Origin: Methylobacterium tardum
GTDB taxonomy: Bacteria > Pseudomonadota > Alphaproteobacteria > Rhizobiales > Beijerinckiaceae
Direction: 5' to 3'
Assembly: GCF_023546765.1 (NCBI RefSeq)
Contig: NZ_CP097484.1
Span: 310,001 to 374,000 of the forward strand
DNA length: 64,000 nt
Position numbers and translations under genes: made by a program. Positions 1-8,770 of the stretch are shown one piece after another; the first letter of the stretch is position 1, and every line of letters starts with the position of its first letter. The notes under the pieces were generated by a model. It was not told the origin of the DNA. It did no database searches and saw nothing but the letters and a program-made list of their open reading frames with translations.

Positions 1-2
1 CC

Positions 3-113
3 GGCGTCGCCGAGCAGATCACCGCGGCGCTCGGCGCCTACGACCGGGGCCTGAGCCGCACCCTCGCGGCGCGCAGCGCCGTCGCCAGTCGGCGCTACGG
101 CACGGGGCGGTGA
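3..113 (+). CDS. C-terminal end of an unrecognised phage-type protein (5' partial)
   Basis: An open frame enters from the left edge and stops with TGA at 111-113, giving about 36 residues ending in RRYGTGR. The next phage gene starts three bases later, so this is the last part of the preceding gene in a tail-morphogenesis cluster. Too little is present to name it; the position just upstream of tail and DUF6950-like genes makes a minor tail protein plausible. Codon use is ordinary high-GC. Confidence 0.5.
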   Translation, partial: GVAEQITAALGAYDRGLSRTLAARSAVASRRYGTGR

Positions 114-116
114 ACC

Positions 117-697
117 GTGCCGATCTTCGACGCGGCCGGGGCGGCCGCGCTCGCCGGCGCGACCATCACGGCCGAGATCCTGGCGTTCTTCGACTTCCGC
201 GACCGGCCGCAGCGCGTCCATGCCGGGTTCGGCACGCTCCGGGCCGGGGGCCAGACCTGCAGGGCCTGGGCGGCCTGGGCGCCGTCTCCGACATCGAGAG
301 CCCGGTCGGCGGCCTCGCCCCGCTCGTCACCTTCACCCTCTCGGGCGTCGGGCCCGCGATCGCCGCCGACGTGGTCGACGCCCGCACGCAGGTGAAGGGC
401 CGGGATTGCACGCTCTATCTGCAGCTCTACGGCGCGGACCTCGCGCCGCTCGGCGGCCTCTACACCCTCTACCGCGGCATCATGGACCGCCTGACCCACA
501 CCGCATCCGGACCCGACAGCTGGACCGCCCAGCTCACCGCCGAGACCCGCTTCGCCCGCCGGGGCCTGCCGCCCTTCGGCAACCTCACCCACGCCGACCA
601 GCAGCGTCGCCACCCCGGCGACGACGGCCTGTTCGACATCGCCCAGATGGTCAACCGGAGGCGCCCGTGGAACCCCGAGATCCCCGAGAAGAGCTGA
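117..697 (+). pseudogene. Phage tail-associated protein, frameshifted
   Basis: Two frames join into one sensible protein of about 193 residues. It starts at GTG 117 (V-PIFDAAGAAAL) and continues in a second frame from about 259 with SDIESPVGGLAPLVTF and VKGRDCTLYLQLYG, ending FDIAQMVNRRRPW. Reading ACC TGC AGG as ACC TGG CAG restores the frame, so one G appears missing between 259 and 260. The protein resembles small structural proteins that precede DUF6950 and host-specificity genes in prophages of Rhizobiales; this is recognised by pattern only. Its 3' end overlaps the next gene, which starts at 667. With one base restored it would be intact, so this may be either decay or a sequence error. 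Confidence 0.6.
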
Positions 698-1071
698 GTG
701 TCTTCCTGCGCGCCATGGTCCGGGCCGACTTCGCCTGGGGCCTCTGCGACTGCGCCCTGACCATGGCCGACTGGTGCCGGCGCGCCCGCGGGGTCGACCC
801 GGCCGCGCCCCTGCGCGGGCGCTACCGCACGGCGCGCGGCGCGGCGCGCGCCGTCCTCCGACGCGGCGGGTTCGAGGCTGCGGTTTGCGCGCTGATGGAT
901 GCGGCCGGATTCGCCCCGACCGACGCGCCGCGCCCCGGCGATGTCGGCCTCGTCGCGCACCCGGAGGTCGGTCCCGCCTGCGCGATCCGCTGCGCGCTGG
1001 GCTGGGCCGTGAAGGGGCAAGCCGGCGTGGCGCTCGGCGCCTTCCCGACCCGCGCGGCCTGGCGCCTCTGA
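667..1071 (+). CDS. DUF6950-like phage tail assembly protein
   Basis: A 134-residue protein is read from GTG 667. It begins VEPRDPREELSVFLRAMV and carries the segment FAWGLCDCALTMADW near residue 20, which matches the FAWG..DCC core I associate with DUF6950, small cysteine-containing proteins found between tail genes of tailed phages and perhaps related to NlpC/P60-type folds. A second conserved-looking stretch, RPGDVGLVAHP, follows at about residue 97. The start lies inside the end of the preceding gene and the stop TGA (1069-1071) shares its last base with the next ATG, as expected for translationally coupled phage genes. No frame break is visible. The DUF assignment is from memory. Confidence 0.6.
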   Translation: MEPRDPREELSVFLRAMVRADFAWGLCDCALTMADWCRRARGVDPAAPLRGRYRTARGAARAVLRRGGFEAAVCALMDAAGFAPTDAPRPGDVGLVAHPEVGPACAIRCALGWAVKGQAGVALGAFPTRAAWRL

Positions 1072-1987
1072 TGCCGGCCGCGATCGGCGTCGCGATCCTG
1101 GGCGAGGTCGGGCTCGACGTCATCATCGGCTCGACCCTCGCGGGCGTCTCGGCGGAGACGCTCGTGGGCTACGCCGCCCTGACGGTCGGCACGATCGGGC
1201 TGCAATACGGCGCCCAGGCGCTGCTCGGCGGCGAGAAGCGCGCCGACCACCAGATCACCGTCCGGCAGGCGGTGGCGCCGCGCCGCCGCGTCCTCGGTCA
1301 GGCCAAGCTCGGCGGCGTGATCTTCGCGCTGGAAACGCTGAAGTACAACGACACCAACAAGGTCCTGTACCGCGGCGCGGTCCACTGCGTCGGGCCGGTC
1401 GCGATCCTGCAATACTGGCTCGGCGACGTGAAGACCGGCCTCGCCGCCGGACCCGGCGGCAGCGTCCCGGACAGCGTCTACCAGGGCAAGATCGTGATCG
1501 AGGCCCATGCCGGCACCGACGACCAGCCGGCCTCGTCCGCCCTGCTGAAGCTGCCCTACTGGAGCGCGAGCAAGCGTCTCGCCGGCCTGTGCTACAGCGT
1601 CGTGGTCGCCACGCCACTCAAGAAGGGCAGCCAGATCTTCCCCGAGGGCGCACCGGACGTGCGCCTGCTGGTCGCCGGGGCGCCCTCCTACGATCCCCGC
1701 TCGGGGGCCACTGCCTACACCGACAACGCCGCCATCGTCCTGCTCGACTACCTGACCCATGCCAGCGGCTACGGGCTGGCGCTCGCCGGGATCGACCTCG
1801 CCAGCTTCGCCGCCCTGGCCGATGTCTGCGACGAGCCGGTGGCATTGGTCGTGCCGGACCCGAACGGCGCCACCGCCGAGATGCGCTACCGGTCCTGGGG
1901 CGCCTACGATTGCGCCGAGGTGCTGGCCCGGCCTGGGATCTGGCCTGGGAAGGGCAGCGCCCGCCGATGCCCGACACGTGGACCTGA
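1071..1987 (+). pseudogene. Phage tail (host-specificity type) protein, truncated and frame-broken
   Basis: The ATG at 1071 opens a protein with a hydrophobic N-terminus (IGVAILGEVGLDVIIGSTLAG), then GGVIFALETLKYNDTNKVLYRG and VALVVPDPNGATAEMRY. This is the N-terminal third expected of a large tail tip or host-specificity protein. After RYRSWGAYDCAEVLA near 1925 similarity to such a protein ends. In the neighbouring frame a coherent ending, AWDLAWEGQRPPMPDTWT, stops at 1985-1987. The ORF in the starting frame runs on but becomes arginine-rich nonsense. I read this as loss of the central and C-terminal parts by deletion plus a frame change. The next gene begins 15 bases later. Confidence 0.5.
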
Positions 1988-2001
1988 GGCGCGCGACCAT
2001 C

Positions 2002-2672
2002 ATGGCCGATCCGCTGCCCTGGCCGGGGCTGCTCGTGCCATCCGCCGAGGAGTGGTCGCTGCGCGGCGGCACGCGCTCCGGCGGCCAGACCTTCCAGGGC
2101 CACGAGCAGGTCGTGGCCTCGCCCACAGCCCGGTGGAAGGCCGCGCTGACCGTTCCGTGCCTCACGCCGGCGCAGGTCCTGGCCATGCGCCGCGTGATCG
2201 CGATGGAACGCAGCACGGCTTGGCTGATCGGCCCCTACGAGCACCCGCGCGCGCCCTGGAATCGCGACTTCGTCGGCAACGCGCTGACCTGCCGGCAGCG
2301 GATCACGCATCCGGAGCTGGAGACGGGCGACACGGCGTCGGGGGTCAACTTCCGGATTGCGGGCCTCGCGCCGCTCGGGTCGGCCGTCTTCGACGTGCAG
2401 CGGGTCCGGGGCGGCGTGCTGGAGCCCGGGATGATGCTCTCGCTCGGCGCGCGCCTGCACACGATCGCCGATCTGCCGGCCGGCAGGGACCGCCCGGGAT
2501 CCTGGCGGTGGCCGTGCGCCCCTGGCTGCGCGACACCTATCCCGCCGGCACGGCGATCATGTTCGGGGCGCCGGTGGGCACGATGCGCCTGGCCAGCGAC
2601 GACACGGCTGCCATGAGCCTCCAGCTCTCGCGCACCGGCACCGTGAAGATCGAGTTCGTCAAAGCGTTCTAG
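2002..2672 (+). pseudogene. Phage tail-region protein, frameshifted near the 3' end
   Basis: ATG 2002 starts MADPLPWPGLLVPSAEEWSL, followed by GGQTFQGHEQVVASPTARWK and RVIAMERSTAWLIGPYEH. The frame is sensible to about 2490, then turns to nonsense, while the adjacent frame supplies the expected end, GILAVAVRPWLRDTY to KIEFVKAF, stopping at 2670-2672. One deleted base near 2490 in G/C-rich text explains the change. The joined product would be about 223 residues. It looks like a structural protein encoded after tail genes in methylobacterial prophages, but I cannot name its role. It is the last phage gene before the HD-GYP gene. Confidence 0.5.
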
Positions 2673-2941
2673 AGGGTCAGAACCCGATCCGCGGGATCAT
2701 GCGGGGGCTGGTTTCGACCCCTTGCGGAAGTGGGGAAGGTCCGCGCGCGGGCTGATTTGCGAGTCAGGGCCAACGATCGGAGCAAATGATTTTGCAAGTG
2801 CGCGCTTCCAAGTCGCAAACGCGTTGAAGTGAACGCCGCGCCAACGAAGGGTTCACCATTCGATCGAGCTGCCTTTAAACGCTTTACTTAGGCTCAGGAT
2901 ATAAACTCCGATCCTGTTAGGCGCGGGGCTGGGCAATATTA

Positions 2942-4321
2942 ATGGAAATTGTCGCGAGCAGTGCAACGGAGACCAGGACCGTACAGCTGTCGGAAATCCT
3001 TGGCGCTCTGAGCCACGCCCTCGATCTGACGGAAGGTCAGCCCGTCGGCCATTGCGTGCGTGCCACATGGATTGGCTTCCACATCGGCAGAAAGATGGGC
3101 CTGCCTGATTTGCAGCTGTGGGAACTCTACCACACGGTGATGCTGAAAGACCTCGGATGCTCCAGCAACGCCGCGCGCATCTGCGAGCTTTATCTATCCG
3201 ACGATCTCAGCTTCAAACGCGATTTTAAGACGGTCAGTGACAGCCTGCCGAAGGTGCTGGGGTTTGTTTTCGCGCACACGGGCCTCAAAGCAGGCTTGGC
3301 CGAACGTTTTCGCGCCGTGCTGAACATCTTGCAGAACGGCGGAGAGATCGTCGACGATCTTATCCAGACCCGCTGTCAGCGCGGAGCTCAGATCGCACTT
3401 CAGCTCCGCTTTCCCGCGAGCGTCTGTGAAGCCATCCACGCGCTCGACGAGCACTGGAACGGCAGCGGCCGACCGGACCATCTCGCCGGCGCCGCAATCC
3501 CCCTTTACGCACGCGTGGCGTTGCTCGCGCAGGTGGTTGACGTCTTCCATACAGCGGCTGGTCCTGCGGCCGCGATCGCTGAAGTGCGTTCGCGCTCGGG
3601 AACATGGTTCGACCCGCAGGTTGTGGCCTGCTTCGAGTCGGTCGCGGCTGAACCAGGCTTCTGGGAGATCTTGAGTTCGGACGCAGTCGAGGCGGCGGTC
3701 GTCGCGCTGGCGCCGGCGAGCCCGATCGTCGTGGATGAAGACTACCTCGACGATATCGCCCGTGCCTTCGCCGAGATCATCGATGCCAAAAGCCCGTTCA
3801 CCTCCGGCCATTCGGAGCGGGTCGCGGTCTATGCCGATATGATCGCGGCCGAACTCGGCTTCACCACGGAACGCCGCCGCTGGCTCAAGCGGGCTGCACT
3901 CCTGCACGACGTCGGCAAGCTCGGGGTCTCGAACGCAATCCTCGACAAGAATGGCAAGCTGGACGATGCGGAGTGGCGGGATATGCGTAATCACGCAGTT
4001 CTGTCCGAGACCATCCTCTCCCGCGTGGCGGTGTTTCGGGAGACCGCCTGCATCGGCGGCAGCCACCACGAACGGCTGGATGGCAAGGGCTATCCACGTG
4101 GGCTGAAAGGCGATGCGATCGCACCTGAGATCCGCATCGTCTCGGTCGCAGACGTGTTCGACGCGCTGACCGCCGACCGCCCCTACCGGTCGGCCATGCC
4201 GCTGGAGAAAGCGCTCGGGATCATGCGCGCCGATGTCGGGACAGCGTTCGACCCGACCTGCTTCGCTGCGCTGGAGCGGGCGCTTGCCGCGATCGAAGGG
4301 GATCTAGCTCGGGCGGCATGA
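2942..4321 (+). CDS. HD-GYP domain protein, probable cyclic-di-GMP phosphodiesterase
   Basis: A 459-residue soluble protein. The C-terminal half carries a full HD-GYP signature: HSERVAVYADMIA near residue 290, HDVGKLG with H322-D323, the HHERLDGKGYPRG block with H375-H376 and G383-Y384-P385, and a following DVFDALTADRPYR. HD-GYP proteins of this kind hydrolyse c-di-GMP using a metal centre. The N-terminal half looks like a second, degenerate HD domain: HC..GFHIGRKM, then YHTVMLKDLG where HD is replaced by KD. No transmembrane or receiver domain is seen, so the input signal is unknown. There is no strong Shine-Dalgarno upstream of ATG 2942. The gene sits between two blocks of decayed prophage and is itself intact, so it may be a phage-borne cargo gene or a later insertion. 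Confidence 0.85.
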   Translation: MEIVASSATETRTVQLSEILGALSHALDLTEGQPVGHCVRATWIGFHIGRKMGLPDLQLWELYHTVMLKDLGCSSNAARICELYLSDDLSFKRDFKTVSDSLPKVLGFVFAHTGLKAGLAERFRAVLNILQNGGEIVDDLIQTRCQRGAQIALQLRFPASVCEAIHALDEHWNGSGRPDHLAGAAIPLYARVALLAQVVDVFHTAAGPAAAIAEVRSRSGTWFDPQVVACFESVAAEPGFWEILSSDAVEAAVVALAPASPIVVDEDYLDDIARAFAEIIDAKSPFTSGHSERVAVYADMIAAELGFTTERRRWLKRAALLHDVGKLGVSNAILDKNGKLDDAEWRDMRNHAVLSETILSRVAVFRETACIGGSHHERLDGKGYPRGLKGDAIAPEIRIVSVADVFDALTADRPYRSAMPLEKALGIMRADVGTAFDPTCFAALERALAAIEGDLARAA

Positions 4322-4349
4322 TCCGCGCCGCCCTCAGCAATCCTTTTGC

Positions 4350-4508
4350 CTACCGGGCCGTCACCATCGTGCCTGCTCTCCCGTAGACGGCCTCGCCGCG
4401 CGGCGAAGCATTCCGTGATGCCAGAACGATGACCGTGCGCACCGCCCATCCGAGGGCCGGCGAACCCAGGGCACTGAGGCATAGTTCGTCGAGGACGCGC
4501 GTGATCAT
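4350..4508 (-). CDS. Possible small protein of about 52 residues
   Basis: On the minus strand an ATG at 4508 follows AGGAA at a usable distance and opens MITRVLDELCLSALGSPALG, then GWAVRTVIVLASR and a polar tail. The composition is less arginine-rich than typical antisense shadows in this GC range. I recognise no family. It lies in the 600-base gap between the HD-GYP gene and the tail-fibre remnant. This is a weak call, resting on the ribosome binding site and amino-acid balance only. Confidence 0.25.
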   Translation of the reverse strand: MITRVLDELCLSALGSPALGWAVRTVIVLASRNASPRGEAVYGRAGTMVTAR

Positions 4509-4921
4509 GGTCTGACGTTCCTGATCGAGACAGGCGTGAGGTGAGCGATCGCCCAAACAGATGTCTCAAGCTTTGTGAGTTCAAAATGCATTGCGCGACG
4601 ATACATCCGGATAGGATTTTGCGTCGCATTTTATACAACCTGACTTCGCCTTATGGTTGCATAACTGTTCTCGCCACGCTCGCTCCGCCGGAATGATGCT
4701 GCCTTCGTTCGCCTTCGAGGACGGCACGATCCGGCATCTCAGGCGCGATCGGGACGTCCGCGGAACGTCCGCTACGGGCCGGAAGGCCAATGACCGATAC
4801 CCACCCTAAGCAGCCCTTCACACGTCCAAGCTGATTGCGTCTCGACTCTGGAGCCGGGCCCGGCCGTGTCGCGCGCCGCTTCAAGCCTTCGTCTCAGTCT
4901 TCGGCGCGACGCGCGCCTTGA
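4509..4921 (+). other. Intergenic stretch without a convincing gene
   Basis: Roughly 400 bases between the small minus-strand ORF and the tail-fibre remnant. The first part (about 4570-4680) is visibly less GC-rich than its surroundings. Open frames here are short, arginine-rich or lack a ribosome binding site. I see no tRNA, integrase or clear attachment repeat that would mark the edge of the inserted HD-GYP segment. Confidence 0.4.
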
Positions 4922-6247
4922 CGCCGAACCGGTCTCGGCTTCGGCGGCGCGCGCGCATCAGATCAAGAGGCCGGAATAGCACTTCCTCGACCGATCACGG
5001 GCGACACGGCGGCGACGCTCAGCAGCATCGTGGCGCTCTGCGACGCCGTCGATCCACTCACGGCGCATGTCGCCGATCTGCAGACGCAGATCGAGGCGGA
5101 GATCGCCGCGCGCCAGGGCGCCGTCGCGGCCGCGTCGCGCGCGCTCGACGCGCAGATCCAGGCGGTCGCCATCACAGCGAACCAGACGGTCGGCGCGGAG
5201 GCCGGCTACCGGGTCGCCCACATCACGCAGGCGGTCGCGTCCGTCACCGCGGCCTGCACCGCGCTGGTCCAGGCCGAAGCGGACGCGCGGGCCGCTGGAG
5301 ACGCGGAGGCCGCGGAGGCCACCGCCGCCGTGCGCGCGCGGCTCGACGGGCTGTCGCGGGCAACCCGAACATCGGCGAGGGCCTGTTCGACATCCTGGGC
5401 TGTTCCTTCGCCGACACCGCCGATTACGCGGTGGACGCCGTCCAGGCCTACTCGACGAGCCTGCACCTCGAGCGTCCGCGCTTCGTGCGCTGCAACGGCG
5501 ACGTGCGGACCGAGACGGATATCACCACCATCATCGCCGGCTGGAGCCAGCCGCTCGCCGACAACTTCACGGCCGACCGCGCCGTCTACTGCATGAACCA
5601 CACGGTCAACGGCCAGGCGCTACTTCCAGAGGCTCACCATGACCGGATGGGCGGGCATTCCCGTCCTCGGCCAGAACGCCGACGGATCGAGCGGCTGGAT
5701 CGCCGACACGCGCTGGGTCGACGTGCGCGGCAGCTTCGCCGCGGCGCAGCGCCGGTTCGGCGGCGAGGAGGGCGGGCTGCCGATCTGCCACCACTTCACG
5801 GTGGCGAACTGCGACGCGAGCGGCAACGCGGATTTCGGCTACGCGCGCGGCGGCTCGATCGCCATCCGCGACTGCTGGACCTATGTCGGCCTCGCGGCGC
5901 GCCCGGACGCGGCGGCCATCGTCCTGCGCGGCGAGGCGCCGACCGCGATCGTGTGGGAGGGCAACACCGGGCCGCTCACCAGCCCGATCGTCCTCAACAC
6001 CGGCGCCGGCCGCGGCATCGCCGATCCGGCCGCTTACTTCGCCGCGTGGCGCGCGGCGACCGGCAAGCCCGACGTGAAGCCGTTCTTCGACTGGCGCATC
6101 AGCGACTGCCGCGCGGGGCATTTTCGATCCCGCTCCCGTGATGCTCGCAACGGGCTCAGCCGTAGACAGCTCACCGCTGTCTCAGAACGCCTTCCGGCCA
6201 CGGCTCAGCCGCAAAAAACAAGACCTCGTTTAAAACGCGCGGAATAA
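4922..6247 (+). pseudogene. Phage tail-fibre-like protein fragment with two frame changes
   Basis: Three segments in alternating frames make one protein-like chain. The first, open from 4922 without a clear start, holds DAVDPLTAHVADLQTQIEAE and an alanine-rich coiled-coil-like stretch. The second, from about 5359, reads GNPNIGEGLFDILGCSFADT and TDITTIIAGWSQPLADNF. The third, from about 5618, reads YFQRLTMTGWAGIPVLGQNA and continues through CHHFTVANCDASGNADFGYA, a beta-rich style seen in tail spikes. One missing G near 5359 and two missing bases near 5618 (GCGCGC read as GCGC) would restore a single frame. The start is missing and the final 40 residues look unrelated. I read it as the distal tail-fibre gene of the same prophage, separated from the tail genes by the HD-GYP gene. 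Confidence 0.5.
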
Positions 6248-6406
6248 TTTAACTGCCCGATAACCCCGCCTATGGTTTCCACAATGTAACTTCTTGCCCA
6301 AAAAAATCAGAGGAACGAAGACCGCGCATAGGGCTGACAACCCGGCAATCGATCAAAGTGCCGAAGCGTAAAATGCTATCTATCCAGGTGCGGATGGGCG
6401 AGCGAG

Positions 6407-6634
6407 ATGATAGTTGCAGCTTTATTATTCGGTGCTGGGATTTTTCTCGGCCTAGGGCACAATGTATTTGCCCTGCTCCTGTCGTCATCGCTTATATTTT
6501 TTTCGTCAATAATATTTTTTGCAACTCTGTCTCAATTCGATATAGTGGAGCTTCTATTAACATTCGCATACCTGCTTGCGCATCAATCCGGCTACCTAGT
6601 CGGCGCTTATTTAGGCTATCAAGACAAAGATTGA
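6407..6634 (+). CDS. Small two-helix membrane protein
   Basis: ATG 6407 encodes 75 residues, almost entirely hydrophobic: IVAALLFGAGIFLGLGHNVF and LLLSSSLIFFSSIIFFATLS form one or two helices, and VELLLTFAYLLAHQSGYLVG a further one, before the polar end YQDKD. The hydrophobic pattern and the AQ/HQxGYL(V/L)G ending resemble small inner-membrane proteins common in Rhizobiales, but I know no function. The gene lies in a low-GC patch (about 6240-7070), unlike its neighbours, which suggests acquired DNA. The ribosome binding site is weak (GCGAG). A competing frame from 6358 looks like a shadow. Confidence 0.5.
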   Translation: MIVAALLFGAGIFLGLGHNVFALLLSSSLIFFSSIIFFATLSQFDIVELLLTFAYLLAHQSGYLVGAYLGYQDKD

Positions 6635-7167
6635 CAAAGATGCGCAATTCACCAGAACCAGATCACGCGCCCTGCACGCCAATAAATCGGTGCCCAAATC
6701 GCAACCGCAGCTACAACGGATGCAACGACAACTGGGAGCGGAGGACGAGTGCCAGACTTTGTCTTCAAATTTGTCGGAAGATGTAAAATTCTCATCGTGT
6801 CAGCCCCGGCAATAAATGCAAGTATACCTATTGTCCGAGCGACTCTGCCCCGCTTTTACGACGTAGCCTTAATCAAGACTTCGACTGCTTATCGAGAGAG
6901 GATAACGCCTTCTATAAATTGGTAACTTTCGCCGCCGGGTGACCCCTTGAGCACCAAGTACCCCTGCGTGTAGTTTCAGCACGTGACTAAAGTCAATGAT
7001 ATCCAGATTTTCTGCAAGTTTTATATGAAGGTAGATTAAATTTAGCACTGCAGCCCGTCCACGGCGGATCCGTCATTGAGTCACGCTTGTTCTGGCGGTC
7101 CTGGTACCAAGAGCTTCCAAGTCCGCCGGCGCGGGCCTGTCCGGGCGCAGCCGGGGTCTCGGCGGCA
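6635..7167. other. Low-GC intergenic region
   Basis: More than 500 bases without a credible gene. From about 6640 to 7070 the sequence is clearly poorer in G and C than the rest of the window, then returns to high GC near 7080. No transposase, integrase, tRNA or inverted repeat pair was recognised. Together with the preceding small membrane gene it forms a compositional island that probably entered by horizontal transfer. Confidence 0.45.
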
Positions 7168-7389
7168 TCAAGGCTCCTCGTCGGTCCGAGCAGCCTTCCC
7201 CTTCCGGGTGAGCAGAACGACGAAGGTCACGAAAGCGGCGGCCAGCATCAGGACCAAGGCTTCGTAGCTCCAGCGCCAGAACCAGGCACTAACCCCGCCC
7301 GGCATGTTGCGGTGTGCTGCGCGGACGACGGCCACAGCGAGCGCGATCAGCGTGAGGAAGCCAAGAACGAAGTGCAGCCAACGGGGCAT
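7168..7389 (-). CDS. Small membrane protein, 73 residues
   Basis: Read from ATG 7389 on the minus strand: MPRWLHFVLGFLTLIALAVA gives a first membrane helix, a short loop with AAHRNMPGGVSAWFWRW follows, and EALVLMLAAAFVTFVVLLTR gives a second, before a basic-acidic tail KGKAARTDEEP. The charge pattern fits an inner-membrane protein with both ends cytoplasmic. I recognise no family and no conserved catalytic residues. No strong ribosome binding site is visible. It stands alone between accessory regions. Confidence 0.6.
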   Translation of the reverse strand: MPRWLHFVLGFLTLIALAVAVVRAAHRNMPGGVSAWFWRWSYEALVLMLAAAFVTFVVLLTRKGKAARTDEEP

Positions 7390-7781
7390 GCTGCCGGGGT
7401 AGCATGCCCGGTCTCGTCCCGGTAACCGCCGGCCGCCATCCTCGGCAGCACAGGCTCGCTCTCAGGCTTCACGCTGCTAAGGACGACGCTGGCATCTGGG
7501 CCAGCCAAACCGGGCATCCTTCGGCATCTCACCCAAAAGGAGGATACGGCTTAGCTGGTCACATTGTTAAAAACAGTCTCCGACAGCCCGACCGGGGGCC
7601 TCGCTCATGTCTTCAGGTAAGCGCGACCAGGTCCGCTCTGCACAGCGCTGGTCCAAGCCTGAACGATCACCGGCTTTGCGCCGCGGACGTGAACACTGGG
7701 TGGCCCGCTGGATCGGCGCTGCTAATCTTCGCCGGTCAAAAGCCGCCGCAGCAGCTGCTATCGAAAGGCCCTGCGCCAAGA
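7390..7781. other. Intergenic region without a recognised gene
   Basis: About 390 bases between the two-helix membrane protein and the MucR-like gene. Several plus-strand frames are open, but they are arginine- and serine-rich, lack ribosome binding sites and partly mirror the MucR-like gene. Nothing was assigned. Confidence 0.35.
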
Positions 7782-8372
7782 TCATTCGGCTGAGCTGGGC
7801 CGATACCTTCGGCCGTCCGATGCGCGTCGCTCCAACGCCTCTTCCGAGCCGCTGGAGTCGTGGTGACACGAGTGACGATCTGAAGTCAGCGGCTCGGCGG
7901 CCCGCCTGTGTTGGGCCGGCGATCTCGCGACACTTCTAAGCTGACCGGCGCGCACCTGCACGCCAAGCCCGATCGCTCTAGCTAGGGCCGAGCGCTTCTC
8001 GGCGTAGCTCGGGGCCACCATCGGGTAATCGCTGGGTAGTCCGAACCGTTCACGGTAGCTGTGCGGGTCAAGCCCCTTGGCTGAGAGATGGCGCTTGAGC
8101 GTCTTATAGGTCCTGCCGTCGATGAAGCTCGTTATCCCGTCATCCCGGACCGACTTGCGAATTTGGAGCGCGCTTGGCTTCTGGATCTCGTAAGTCGAGG
8201 CAGGCGCGTCAGATATGCCGCCAGAGGCTAGTCCCGCGATCGCGGTATGAACGCTTTGAATAAGCTTCGGAAGCTCAGCCATCGGGACGGGGTTCCGCGA
8301 GACGTATGCGGAAACGATCCCGCCGGCTAGTTCGATCAGGTCCGACGTGCGGTCTGGTGTTCCCGTAGTCAC
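7782..8372 (-). CDS. Ros/MucR-family transcriptional regulator lacking the zinc-binding cysteine
   Basis: Residues 10-137 follow the MucR/Ros pattern closely: IVSAYVSRNPVPMAELPKLI near 20-39, then the zinc-finger region DGRTYKTLKRHL, then YRERFGLPSDYPMVAPSYAE and KRSALARAIGLG. These proteins bind AT-rich DNA and control exopolysaccharide, motility and symbiosis genes. In the canonical finger a Cys precedes the DG; here that place is Ser82, with Asp85 and His95 kept and Lys99 where Ros has a second His. The finger is therefore unlikely to bind zinc, as reported for some Mesorhizobium paralogues. After residue 137 there is a basic 59-residue tail not usual for the family, which might result from a late frame change. 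It stands alone on the minus strand. Confidence 0.85.
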   Translation of the reverse strand: MTTGTPDRTSDLIELAGGIVSAYVSRNPVPMAELPKLIQSVHTAIAGLASGGISDAPASTYEIQKPSALQIRKSVRDDGITSFIDGRTYKTLKRHLSAKGLDPHSYRERFGLPSDYPMVAPSYAEKRSALARAIGLGVQVRAGQLRSVARSPAQHRRAAEPLTSDRHSCHHDSSGSEEALERRASDGRRYRPSSAE

Positions 8373-8770
8373 TTTGCTTCACCCCACCGAATTCTGGCCC
8401 GCAAGCTATGACTACCGCTAACGGAAGGCAACTCAAAATTTGAGTTACGCTTTCGGCCGGTTATAATGATTTTGCACCACCGAAGCGGGAATAATGACGC
8501 TGCTCAGCTGCTCTGGAGCGGGATGATCGGCCACCACACTCGGCTTGGCCGCCCATTCGCCGTGACGATTGCGCGCTCGCGAGCCTCGGTCGAAGCTATT
8601 CAATCGTGTCCTTGGGCATGCCTCCCACCGGCCAATTGGTCGTCTTCAGTTTGGTCGACGCGATGGAGCTCTGCCTCGTCATCGGCCGCGTGCTGCTTCT
8701 TCGTGGCGACCAGTGGGTTGAAGGAGGCGGTTGCTACGTCATGAGCCTGCTGGACGCACGTCGCTGATCG
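8373..8770. other. Upstream region of the MucR-like gene; no gene assigned
   Basis: About 400 bases. The part nearest the MucR-like start (about 8380-8470) is relatively AT-rich and would hold its promoter; Ros/MucR regulators often repress themselves from such AT-rich sites, so autoregulation is possible. A plus-strand frame at 8466-8744 is serine- and tryptophan-rich and looks like chance. Confidence 0.35.

Noticed and set aside
8466..8744. Plus-strand 92-codon ORF upstream of the 84-residue hypothetical protein
   Set aside because: Ser/Trp/Cys-rich chance composition, no ribosome binding site.
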